64,000 nt of DNA from Halisarca cf. caerulea (taxonomy: Eukaryota; Porifera; Demospongiae; Chondrillida; Halisarcidae): positions 1 through 64,000 of the forward strand of contig CAUJGJ010000010.1 of assembly GCA_963170055.1 (NCBI GenBank), written 5' to 3'. Below, in pieces: positions 36,713 to 50,000 of this stretch (position 1 is the stretch's first letter; each line of letters starts with the position of its first letter). Under the pieces are notes generated by a model. It had not been told where the DNA came from. It worked only from the letters and a program-made list of their open reading frames with translations, and searched no databases. A program made the translations under genes and the position numbers.

Positions 36713-38344
36713 ATGACCTTTCTGAAGTGCTGTAGGCGTATTTGTGTAGTGTTGGATATGCTGGTGCTAATACCAATATTTGGCACTAGCACCACGCACA
36801 TTCCCAGTTGACACACATGACTTTTCAGAAGTGCTGTGGGCGTATTTGTGTAGTGTTGGATATGCTGGTGCTAATACCAATATTTGGCACTAGCACCACG
36901 CACATTCCCAGTGGACACACATGAAGTTTCTTAACTATAGTGGGCGTATTTGTGTAGTGTTGGATATGCTGGTGCCAATACTAATATTTGGCACTAGCAC
37001 CACGCACATTCCCAGTGGACACACATGACCTTTTTGAAGTGCTGTAGGCGTATTTGTGTAGTGTTGGATATGCTAGTGCTAATACCAATATTTGGCACTA
37101 GCACCACGCACATTCCCAGTGGACACACATGAAGTTTCTGAAGTGCTGTGGGCGTATTTGTGTAGTGTTGGATATGCTGGTGGTAATACCAATATTTGGC
37201 ACTAGCACCACGCACATTCCCAGAGGACACACATGAAGTTTCTTAACTACTGTGAGCGTATTTATGTAATGTTGGATATGCTGGATCTAATACCAATATT
37301 TGGCACTAGCACCACACACATTCCCATTGGACACACATGAAGTTTATTAACTACTGTGGGCGTATTTGTGTAGTGTTGGATATGCTGGTGCTAATACCAA
37401 TATTTGGCACTAGCACCACGCACATTCCCAGTGGACACACAAGAAGTTTCTGAAGTGTTGTGGGCGTATTTGTGTAGTGTTGGATATGCTGGTGCTAATA
37501 CCAATATTTGGCACTAGCACCACGCACATTCCCAGTGGACACACATGACCTTTCTGAAGTGCTGTGGGCGTATTTGTGTAATGTTGGATATGCTGGTGCT
37601 AATACCAATATTTGGCACTAGCACCACGCACATTCCCAGTGGACACACATGAAGTTTCTGGAGTGCTGTGGGCGTATTTGTGTAGTGTTGGATATGCTGG
37701 TGGTAATACCAATATTTGGCACTAGCACCACGCACATTCCCAGTGGACACACATGAAGTTTCTGAAGTGCTGTGGGCGTATTTGTGTAGTGTTGGATATG
37801 CTGGACTAATACCAATATTTGGCACTAGCACCACGCACATTCCCAGTGGACACACATGAAGTTTCTGAAGTGCTGTGGGCGTATTTGTGTAGTGTTGGAT
37901 ATGCTGGTGCTAATACCAATATTTGGCACTAGCACCATGCACATTCCCAGTGGACACACATAACCTTTCTGAAGTGCTGTGAGCGCATTTGTGTAGTGTT
38001 GGATATGCTGGTGCTAGTACTAATACTTGGAACTAGCACCACGCACATTCCCAGTGGACACACATGAAGTTTCTTAACTACTGTGGGCGTATTTGTGTAA
38101 TGTTGGATATGCTTGTTCTACTACCATTATTTGGCACTACCACCGCGCACAATCCCAGTGGACACACATGACCTTTCTGAAGTGCTTTAAGCGCATTTGT
38201 GTAAAGTTGGATATGCTGGTGCTAATACCAATATTTGGCACTAGCACCACGCACATTCCCAGTGGACACACATGAAGTTTCTTAACTACAGTGGGCGTAT
38301 TTGTGTAGTGTTGGATATGCTGGTGCTAATACCAATATTTGGCA

Positions 38345-41046
38345 CTAGCACCACGCACATTCCCAGTGGACACACATGAAGTTTCTGAAGTGCTGTGGGC
38401 GTATTTGTGTAGTGTTGGATATGCTGGTGCTAATACCAATATTTGGCACTAGCACAGCGCACATTCCCAGTGGACACACATGAAGTTTCTTAACTACTGT
38501 GGGCGTATTTGTGTAATGTTGGATATGCTGGATCTAATACCATTATTTGGCACTAGCACCACGCACATTCCCAGTGGACACACATAACCTTTCTGAAGTG
38601 CTGTGAGCGCATTTGTGTAGTGTTGGATATGCTGGTGCTAGTACTAATATTTGGCACTAGCACCACGCACATTCCCAGTGGACACACATGAAGTTTCTTA
38701 ACTACTGTGGGCGTATTTGTGTAATGTTGGATATGCTTGTTCTAATACCATTATTTGGCACTACCACCGCGCACAATCCCAGTGGACACACATGACCTTT
38801 CTGAAGGGCTTTAAGCGCATTTGTGTAGTGTTGGATATGCTGGTGCTAATACCAATATTTGGCACTAGCACCACGCCCATTCCCAGTGGACACACATGAA
38901 GTTTCTTAACTACAGTGGGCGTAATTGTGTAGTGTTGGATATGCTGGTGCTAATACCAATATTTGGCACTAGCACCACGCACATTCCCAGTGGACACACA
39001 TGACCTTTCTGAAGTGCTGTAGGCGTATTTGTGTAATGTTGGATATGCTGGATCTAATACCAATATTTGGCACTACCACCACGCACATTCCCATTGGACA
39101 CACATGAAGTTTATTAACTACAGTGGGCGTATTTGTGTAGTGTTGGATATGCTGGTGCTAATACGAATATTTGGCACTAGCACCACGCACATTCCCAGTG
39201 GACACACATGAAGTTTCTGAAGTGCTGTGGTCGCATTTGTGTAGTGTTGGATATGCTGGTGCTAATACTGATATTTGGCACTAGCACCACGCACATTCCC
39301 AGTGGACACACATGAAGTTTCTGAAGTGCTGTGGGCGTATTTGTGTAGTGTTGGATATGCTGGTGCTAATACCAATATTTGGCACTAGCACCACGCACAT
39401 TCCCAGTGGACACACATGAAGTTTCTTAACTACTGTGGGCGTATTTGTGTAGTGTTGGATATGCTGGTGCTAATACCAATATTTGGCACTAGCACCACGC
39501 ACATTCCCAGTGGACACACATGAAGTTTCTTAACTACTGTGGGCGTATTTGTGTAGTGTTGGATATGCTGGTGCTAATACTGATATTTGCAATAGCACCA
39601 CGCACATTCCCAGGGGACACACATGACCTATTTGAAGCGCGGTGAGCGCATTTGTGTAGTGTTGGATATGCTGGTGCTAATACCAATATTTGGCACTAGC
39701 ACCACGCACATTCCCAGTGGACACACATGAAGTTTCTGAAGTGCTGTGGGCGTATTTGTGTTGTGTTGGATATGCTGGTGCTAATACCAATATTTGGCAC
39801 TAGCACAGCGCACATTCCCAGTGGACACACATGAAGTTTCTTAACTACTGTGGGCGTATTTGTGTAATGTTGGATATGCTGGATCTAATACCATTATTTG
39901 GCACTAGCACCACGCACATTCCCAGTGGACACACATAACCTTTCTGAAGTGCTGTGAGCGCATTTGTGTAGTGTTGGATATGCTGGTGCTAGTACTAATA
40001 TTTGGCACTAGCACCACGCACATTCCCAGTGGACACACATGAAGTTTCTTAACTACTGTGGGCGTATTTGTGTAATGTTGGATATGCTTGTTCTAATACC
40101 ATTATTTGGCACTACCACCGCGCACAATCCCAGTGGACACACATGACCTTTCTGAAGGGCTTTAAGCGCATTTGTGTAGTGTTGGATATGCTGGTGCTAA
40201 TACCAATATTTGGCACTAGCACCACGCCCATTCCCAGTGGACACACATGAAGTTTCTTAACTACAGTGGGCGTAATTGTGTAGTGTTGGATATGCTGGTG
40301 CTAATACCAATATTTGGCACTAGCACCACGCACATTCCCAGTGGACACACATGACCTTTCTGAAGTGCTGTAGGCGTATTTGTGTAATGTTGGATATGCT
40401 GGATCTAATACCAATATTTGGCACTACCACCACGCACATTCCCATTGGACACACATGAAGTTTATTAACTACAGTGGGCGTATTTGTGTAGTGTTGGATA
40501 TGCTGGTGCTAATACGAATATTTGGCACTAGCACCACGCACATTCCCAGTGGACACACATGAAGTTTCTGAAGTGCTGTGGTCGCATTTGTGTAGTGTTG
40601 GATATGCTGGTGCTAATACTGATATTTGGCACTAGCACCACGCACATTCCCAGTGGACACACATGAAGTTTCTGAAGTGCTGTGGGCGTATTTGTGTAGT
40701 GTTGGATATGCTGGTGCTAATACCAATATTTGGCACTAGCACCACGCACATTCCCAGTGGACACACATGAAGTTTCTTAACTACTGTGGGCGTATTTGTG
40801 TAGTGTTGGATATGCTGGTGCTAATACCAATATTTGGCACTAGCACCACGCACATTCCCAGTGGACACACATGAAGTTTCTTAACTACTGTGGGCGTATT
40901 TGTGTAGTGTTGGATATGCTGGTGCTAATACTGATATTTGCAATAGCACCACGCACATTCCCAGGGGACACACATGACCTATTTGAAGCGCGGTGAGCGC
41001 ATTTGTGTAGTGTTGGATATGCTGGTGCTAATACCAATATTTGGCA
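38345..41046 (+). repeat. 13-monomer tandem duplication nested in macro-copy A
   Basis: About 38345-39695 recurs as 39696-41046 at +1351 (13 periods minus one base; the missing base is the GATATTTGCAATAG deletion). Rare shared alleles include CACAGCGCACATT (38454 and 39805), GGGCTTTAAGCGC (38806 and 40157), GGGCGTAATTGTG (38928 and 40279) and ATACGAATATT (39162 and 40513). The one change I noticed is GTGTTGTG (39760) for GTGTAGTG. Macro-copy B has a single version, so its offset falls from 10500 to 9149. Confidence 0.9.
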
Positions 41047-44000
41047 CTAGCATCACGCACATTCCCATGGGACACACATGAAGTTTCTGAAGTGCTGTGG
41101 GCGTATTTGTGTAGTGTTGGATATGCTGGTGCTAATACCAATATTTGGCACTAGCACCACGCACATTCCCAGTGGACACACATGAAGTTTCTTAACTACT
41201 GTGGGCGTATTTGTGTAATGTTCGATATGCCTGTGCTAATACCATTATTTGGCACTAACACCACGCACAATTCCAGTGGATACACATGACCTTTCTGAAG
41301 TGCTGTGAGCGCATTTGTGTAGTGTTGGATATGCTGGTGCTAATACGAATATTTGGCACTAGCACCACGCACATTCCCAGTGGACACACATGAAGTTTCT
41401 GAAGTGCTGTGGTCACATTTGTGTAGTGTTGGATATGCTGGTGCTAATACCAATATTTGGCACTAGCACCACGCACATTCCCAGTGGTCACACGTAAAGT
41501 TTCTGAAGTGCTGTGGTCGCTTTTGTGTAGTGTTTGATATGCTTGTGCTAATACCAATATTTGGCAATAGCACCACGCACATTCCCAGGGGACACACATG
41601 ACCTTTCTGAAGCGCTGTGAGCGCATTTGTGTAGTGTTGGATATGTTAGTGCTAATACTAATATTTGGCAATAGCACCACGCACATTCCCAGGGGACACA
41701 CATGAACTTTCTGAAGCGCGGTGAGCGCATTTGTGTAGTGTTGGATATGCTGGTGCTAATACCAATATTTGGCACTAACACCACGCACATTCCCAGTGGA
41801 CACATAAGAAGTTTCTTAACTACTGTGGGCGTATTTGTGTAGTGTTGGATATGCTGGTGCTAATACCAATATTTGGCACTAGCACCACGCAAATTCCCAG
41901 TGGACACACATGAAGTTTCTGAAGTGCTGTGGGCGTATTTGTTTAGTGTTGGATATACTGGTGCTAATACCAATATTTGGCACTAGCACCACGCACATTC
42001 CCAGTGGACACACATGACCTTTCTGAAGTGCTGTGGGCGTATTTGTGTAGTGTTGGATATGCTGGTGCTAATACCAATATTTGGCACTAACACCACGCAC
42101 ATTCCCAGTGGACACACATGACCTTTCTGAAGTACTGTGAGCGCATTTGTGTAGTGTTGGATACGCTATTGCAAATACTGATATTTGGCACTAGCACCAC
42201 GCACATTCCCAGTGGACACACATGAAGTTTCTGAAGATCTGTGGGCGTATTTGTGTAGTTTTGGATATGCTGGTGCAAATACCAATATTTGGGACTAGCA
42301 CCACGCACATTCCCAGAGGACACACATGACCTTTCTAAAGTGCTTTGAGCGCATTTGTGTAGTGTTGGATATGCTGGTGCTAATACTAATATTTGGCACT
42401 AGCACCACGGACATTCCCAGGAGACACACATGAAGTTTCTGAAGTGCTGTGGGCGTTTTTTTGTAGTGTTGGATATGCTGGTGCTAATACTAATATTTGG
42501 CAATAGCACCACGCACATTCCCAGGGGACACACATGACCTTTCTGAAGCGCGGTGAGCGCATTTGTGTAGTGTTGGATATGCTGGTGCTAATACTAATAT
42601 TTGGCACTAGCACCCCGCACATTCCCAGGGGACACGTATGAAGTTTCTGAAGTACTGTGGGCGTATTTGTGTAGTGTTGGATATGCTGGTGCTAATACCA
42701 ATATTTGGCACTAGCACCACGCACATTCCCAGTGGACACACAAGAAGTTTCTTAACTACTGTGGGCGTATTTGTGTAGTGTTGGATATACTGGTGCTAAT
42801 ACCAATATTTGGCACTAGCACCACGCACATTCCCAGTGGACACACATGACCTTTCTGAAGCGCTGTGAGCGCATTTGTGTAGTGTTGGATATGCTGGTGC
42901 TAATACTAATATTTGGCACTAGCACCCCGCACATTCCCAGGGGACACACATGAAGTTTCTGAAGTACTGTGGGCGTATTTGTGTAGTGTTGGATATGCTG
43001 GTGCTAATACCAATATTTGGCACTAGCACCACGCACATTCCCAGTGGACACACATGAAGTTTCTTAACTACTGTGGGCGTATTTGTGTAGTGTTGGATAT
43101 GCTGGTGCTAATACCAATATTTGGCACTAGCACCACGCACATTCCCAGTGGACACACATGAAGTTTCTGAAGTGCTGTGGGCGTATTTGTGTAGTGTTGG
43201 ATATACTGGTGCTAATACCAATATTTGGCACTAGCACCACGCACATTCCCAGTGGACACACATGACCTTTCTGAAGCGCTGTGAGCGCATTTGTGTAGTG
43301 TTGGATATGCTGGTGCTAATACAATATTTGGCACTAGCACCACGCACATTCCCAGGGGACACACATGACCTTTTTGAAGCGCGGTGAGCGCATTTGTGTA
43401 GTGTTGGATATGCTGGTGCTAATAGTAATATTTGGCACTAGCACCACGCACATTCCCAGTGGACACACATGAAGTTTCTGAAGTGCTGTGGTCGCATTTG
43501 TGTAGTGTTGGATATGCTGGTGCTAATACCAATATTTGGCACTAGCACCACGCACATTCCCAGTGGTCACACATAAAGTTTCTGAAGTGCTGTGGTCGCT
43601 TTTGTGTAGTGTTTGATATGCTTGTGCTAATACCAATATTTGGCAGTAGCACCACGCACATTCCCAGTGGACACACATGAAGTTTCTGAAGTGCTGTGGG
43701 CGTATTTGTGTAGTGTTGGATATGCTGGTGCTAATACCAATATTTGGCACTAGCACCACGCACATTCCCAGTGGACACACATGAAGTTTCTGAAGTGCTG
43801 TGGGCGTATTTGTGTAGTGTTGGATATGCTGGTGGTAATACCAATATTTGGCACTAACACCACGCACATTCCCAGTGGACACACATGACCTTTCTGAAGT
43901 TCTGTGAGCGCATTTGTGTAGTGTTGGATACGCTATTGCTAATACTGATATTTGGCACTAGCACCACGGACATTCCCAGGGGACACATATGAAGTTTCTG

Positions 44001-44049
44001 AAGTTCTGTGGGCGTATTTGTGTAGTGTTGGATATGCTGGTGCTAATAC

Positions 44050-47000
44050 TAATATTTGGCACTAGCACCACGCACATTCCCAGTGGACATACATAACCTT
44101 TTTTAAGTGCTGTGGGCGTATTTGTGTAGTGTTGGATATGATGGTGCTAATACCAATATTTGGCACTAGCACCACGCACATTCCCAGTGGACACACATGA
44201 CCTTTCTGAAGTTCTGTGAGCGCATTTGTGTAGTGTTGGATACGCTATTGCTAATACTGATATTTGGCACTAGCACCACGCACATTCCCAGTGGACACAC
44301 ATGAAGTTTCTGAAGATCTGTGGGCGTATTTGTGTAGGTTTGGATATGCTGGTGCTAATACCAATATTTGGCACTAGCACCACGCAAATTCCCAGAGGAC
44401 ACACATGACCTTTCTGAAGTGCTGTAGGCGTATTTGTGTAATGTTGGATATGCTGGATCTAATGCCAATATTTGGCACTAGCACCACGCACATTCCCAGT
44501 GGACATACATGACCTTTTTTAAGTGCTGTGGGCGTATTTGTGTAGTGTTGGATATGCTGGTGCTAATACCAATATTTGGCACTAGCACCACGCACATTCC
44601 CAGTGGACACACATGAACTTTCTGAAGTTCTGTGAGCGCATTTGTGTAGTGTTGGATACGCTATTGCTAATACTGATATTTGGCACTAGCACCACGCACA
44701 TTCCCAGTGGACACACATGAAGTTTCTGAAGATCTGTGGGCGTATTTGTGTAGGTTTGGATATGCTGGTGCTAATACCAATATTTGGCACTAGCACCACG
44801 CACATTCCCAGAGGACACACATGACCTTTCTTAAGTGCTGTGAGCGCATTTGTGTAGTGTTGGATATGCTGGTGCTAATACTAATATTTGGCACTAGCAC
44901 CACGGACATTCCCAGGGGACACACATGAAGTTTCTGAAGTTCTGTGAGCGTATTTGTGTAGTGTTGGATATGCTGGTGCTAATACCAATATTTGGTACTA
45001 GCACAACGCACATTTCCAGATGACACACATGAAGTTTCTTAACTACAGTGGGCGTATATTTAAATTTTGGATATGCTGGTGCTAATACCAATATTTGGCA
45101 CTAGCACCACGCACATTCCCAGTGGACACACATGAAGTTTCTGAAGTGCTGTGGTCGCATTTGTGTAGTGTTGGATATGCTGGTGCTAATACCAATATTT
45201 GGCACTAGCACCACGCACATTCCCAGTGGACACACATGAAGTTTCTGAAGTGATGTGGTCGCATTTGTGTACTGCAGGATATGCTGGTGCTAATACCAAT
45301 ATTTGGCACTAGCACCACCCACATTCCCAGTGGACATACATGACCTTTCTGAAGTTCTGTGGGCGTATTTGTGTAGTGTTGGATATGCTGGTGCTAGTAC
45401 TAATATTTGGCACTAGCACCACGCACATTCCCAGTGGACACACATGAAGTTTCTTAACTACTGTGGGCGTATTTGTGTAATGTTGGATATGCTTGTTCTA
45501 ATACCATTATTTGGCACTACCACCGCGCACAATCCCAGTGGACACACATGACCTTTCTGAAGTGCTTTAAGCGCATTTGTGTAGTGTTGGATATGCTGGT
45601 GCTAATACCAATATTTGGCACTAGCACCACGCCCATTCCCAGTTGACACACATGACCTTTCTGAAGTGCTGTGGGTGTATTTGTGTAGTGTTGGATATGC
45701 TGGTGCTAATACCTATATTTGGTACTAGCACTACGCACATTCCCAGTGGACACACATGAAGTTTCTGAACTACAGTGGGCGTATTTGTGTAATGTTGGAT
45801 ATGCTGGATCTAATACCATTATTTGGCACTAGCACCACGCACATTCCCAGTGGACACACATGAAGTTTCTGAAGTGCTGTGGGCGTATTTCTGTAGTGTT
45901 GGATATACTGGTGCTAATACCAATATTTGGCACTAGCACCACGCACATTCCCAGTGGACACACATGACCTTTCTTAAGTGCTGTGGGCGTATTTGTGTAG
46001 TGTTGGATATGCTGGTGCTAATACCAATATTTGGCACTAACACCACGCACATTCCTAGTGGACACACATGACCTTTCTGAAGTTCTGTGAGCGCATTTGT
46101 GTAGTGTTGGATATGCTGGTGCTAATACTGATATTTGGCACTAGCACCACGCACATTCCCAGTGGACACACATGAAGTTTCTGAAGATCTGTGGGCGTAT
46201 TTGTGTAGGTTTGGATATGCTGGTGCTAATACCAATATTTGGCACTAGCACCACGCACATTCCCAGAGGACACACATGACCTTTCTGAAGTGCTGTGAGC
46301 GCATTTGTGTAGTGTTGGATATGCTGGTGCTAATACTAATATTTGGCACTAGCACCACGGACATTCCCAGGGGACACACATGAAGTTTCTGAAGTTCTGT
46401 GGGCGTATTTGTGTAGTGTTGGATATGCTGGTGCTAATACCAATATTTGGCACTAGCACAACGCACATTTCCAGATGACACACATGAAGTTTATTAACTA
46501 CAGTGGGCGTATTTCTTTTAATTTTGGATATGCTGGTGCTAATACCAATATTTGGCACTAGCACCACGCACATTCCCAGTGGACACACATGAAGTTTCTG
46601 AAGTGATGTGGTCGCATTTGTGTACTGCAAGATATGCTGGTGCTAATACCAATATTTGGCACTAGCACCACCCACATTCCCAGTGGACACACATGACCTT
46701 TCTGAAGTTCTGTGGGCGTATTTGTGTAGTGTTGGATATGCTGGTGCTAGTACTAATATTTGGCACTAGCACCATGCACATTCCCAGTTGACACACATGA
46801 CCTTTCTGAAGTGCTGTGGGCGTATTTGTGTAATGTTGGATATGCTTGTTCTAATACCTTTATTTGGCACTACCACCGCGCACAATCCCAGTGGACACAC
46901 ATGACCTTTCTGAAGTGCTTTAAGCGCATTTGTGTAGTGTTGGATATGCTGGTGCTAATACCAATATTTGGCACTAGCACCACGCCCATTCCCAGTTGAC

Positions 47001-50000
47001 ACACATGACCTTTCTGAAGTGCTGTGGGCGTATTTGTGTAGTGTTGGATATGCTGGTGCTAATACCAATATTTGGCACTAGCACCACGCACATTCCCAGT
47101 GGACACACATGAAGTTTCTTAACTACAGTGGGCGTATTTGTGTAGTGTTGTATATGCTGGTGTTAATACCAATATTTGGCACTAGCACCACGCACATTCC
47201 CAGTGGACACACATGACCTTTCTGAAGTGCTGTAGGCGTATTTGTGTAGTGTTGGATATGCTGGTGCTAATACCAATATTTGGCACTAGCACCACGCACA
47301 TTCCCAGTTGACACACATGACTTTTCAGAAGTGCTGTGGGCGTATTTGTGTAGTGTTGGATATGCTGGTGCTAATACCAATATTTGGCACTAGCACCACG
47401 CACATTCCCAGTGGACACACATGAAGTTTCTTAACTATAGTGGGCGTATTTGTGTAGTGTTGGATATGCTGGTGCCAATACTAATATTTGGCACTAGCAC
47501 CACGCACATTCCCAGTGGACACACATGACCTTTTTGAAGTGCTGTAGGCGTATTTGTGTAGTGTTGGATATGCTAGTGCTAATACCAATATTTGGCACTA
47601 GCACCACGCACATTCCCAGTGGACACACATGAAGTTTCTGAAGTGCTGTGGGCGTATTTGTGTAGTGTTGGATATGCTGGTGGTAATACCAATATTTGGC
47701 ACTAGCACCACGCACATTCCCAGAGGACACACATGAAGTTTCTTAACTACTGTGAGCGTATTTATGTAATGTTGGATATGCTGGATCTAATACCAATATT
47801 TGGCACTAGCACCACACACATTCCCATTGGACACACATGAAGTTTATTAACTACTGTGGGCGTATTTGTGTAGTGTTGGATATGCTGGTGCTAATACCAA
47901 TATTTGGCACTAGCACCACGCACATTCCCAGTGGACACACAAGAAGTTTCTGAAGTGTTGTGGGCGTATTTGTGTAGTGTTGGATATGCTGGTGCTAATA
48001 CCAATATTTGGCACTAGCACCACGCACATTCCCAGTGGACACACATGACCTTTCTGAAGTGCTGTGGGCGTATTTGTGTAATGTTGGATATGCTGGTGCT
48101 AATACCAATATTTGGCACTAGCACCACGCACATTCCCAGTGGACACACATGAAGTTTCTGGAGTGCTGTGGGCGTATTTGTGTAGTGTTGGATATGCTGG
48201 TGGTAATACCAATATTTGGCACTAGCACCACGCACATTCCCAGTGGACACACATGAAGTTTCTGAAGTGCTGTGGGCGTATTTGTGTAGTGTTGGATATG
48301 CTGGACTAATACCAATATTTGGCACTAGCACCACGCACATTCCCAGTGGACACACATGAAGTTTCTGAAGTGCTGTGGGCGTATTTGTGTAGTGTTGGAT
48401 ATGCTGGTGCTAATACCAATATTTGGCACTAGCACCATGCACATTCCCAGTGGACACACATAACCTTTCTGAAGTGCTGTGAGCGCATTTGTGTAGTGTT
48501 GGATATGCTGGTGCTAGTACTAATACTTGGAACTAGCACCACGCACATTCCCAGTGGACACACATGAAGTTTCTTAACTACTGTGGGCGTATTTGTGTAA
48601 TGTTGGATATGCTTGTTCTACTACCATTATTTGGCACTACCACCGCGCACAATCCCAGTGGACACACATGACCTTTCTGAAGTGCTTTAAGCGCATTTGT
48701 GTAAAGTTGGATATGCTGGTGCTAATACCAATATTTGGCACTAGCACCACGCACATTCCCAGTGGACACACATGAAGTTTCTTAACTACAGTGGGCGTAT
48801 TTGTGTAGTGTTGGATATGCTGGTGCTAATACCAATATTTGGCACTAGCACCACGCACATTCCCAGTGGACACACATGAAGTTTCTGAAGTGCTGTGGGC
48901 GTATTTGTGTAGTGTTGGATATGCTGGTGCTAATACCAATATTTGGCACTAGCACAGCGCACATTCCCAGTGGACACACATGAAGTTTCTTAACTACTGT
49001 GGGCGTATTTGTGTAATGTTGGATATGCTGGATCTAATACCATTATTTGGCACTAGCACCACGCACATTCCCAGTGGACACACATAACCTTTCTGAAGTG
49101 CTGTGAGCGCATTTGTGTAGTGTTGGATATGCTGGTGCTAGTACTAATATTTGGCACTAGCACCACGCACATTCCCAGTGGACACACATGAAGTTTCTTA
49201 ACTACTGTGGGCGTATTTGTGTAATGTTGGATATGCTTGTTCTAATACCATTATTTGGCACTACCACCGCGCACAATCCCAGTGGACACACATGACCTTT
49301 CTGAAGGGCTTTAAGCGCATTTGTGTAGTGTTGGATATGCTGGTGCTAATACCAATATTTGGCACTAGCACCACGCCCATTCCCAGTGGACACACATGAA
49401 GTTTCTTAACTACAGTGGGCGTAATTGTGTAGTGTTGGATATGCTGGTGCTAATACCAATATTTGGCACTAGCACCACGCACATTCCCAGTGGACACACA
49501 TGACCTTTCTGAAGTGCTGTAGGCGTATTTGTGTAATGTTGGATATGCTGGATCTAATACCAATATTTGGCACTACCACCACGCACATTCCCATTGGACA
49601 CACATGAAGTTTATTAACTACAGTGGGCGTATTTGTGTAGTGTTGGATATGCTGGTGCTAATACGAATATTTGGCACTAGCACCACGCACATTCCCAGTG
49701 GACACACATGAAGTTTCTGAAGTGCTGTGGTCGCATTTGTGTAGTGTTGGATATGCTGGTGCTAATACTGATATTTGGCACTAGCACCACGCACATTCCC
49801 AGTGGACACACATGAAGTTTCTGAAGTGCTGTGGGCGTATTTGTGTAGTGTTGGATATGCTGGTGCTAATACCAATATTTGGCACTAGCACCACGCACAT
49901 TCCCAGTGGACACACATGAAGTTTCTTAACTACTGTGGGCGTATTTGTGTAGTGTTGGATATGCTGGTGCTAATACCAATATTTGGCACTAGCACCACGC

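Larger units (their letters stand above)
33134..44050 (+). repeat. Macro-duplication, copy A (105 monomers)
   Basis: Sequence from about 33134 recurs from about 44050 at +10916 (105 periods minus 4 bases), then at +10500 and +9149 further right. The indels I found inside this copy, -1 near 34140, +1 near 35600 and -1 near 37805, 39589, 40940 and 43322, sum to exactly -4. The unit includes a turn of the 24-monomer ladder, the 35-38 kb monomers, a 13-monomer tandem duplication and the 41-44 kb units related to 8.5-10.3 kb. I saw only scattered single-base differences between the copies, for example GACACGTATG (42634) against GACACACATG (51783). Confidence 0.9.

Noticed and set aside
43523..43882. 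Longest open stretch, 119 codons on the - strand, repeated at 52672-53031.
   Set aside because: Its duplicate is part of the macro-duplication, not evidence of selection. The frame is open only because stop-forming bases happen to be substituted in three successive monomers.
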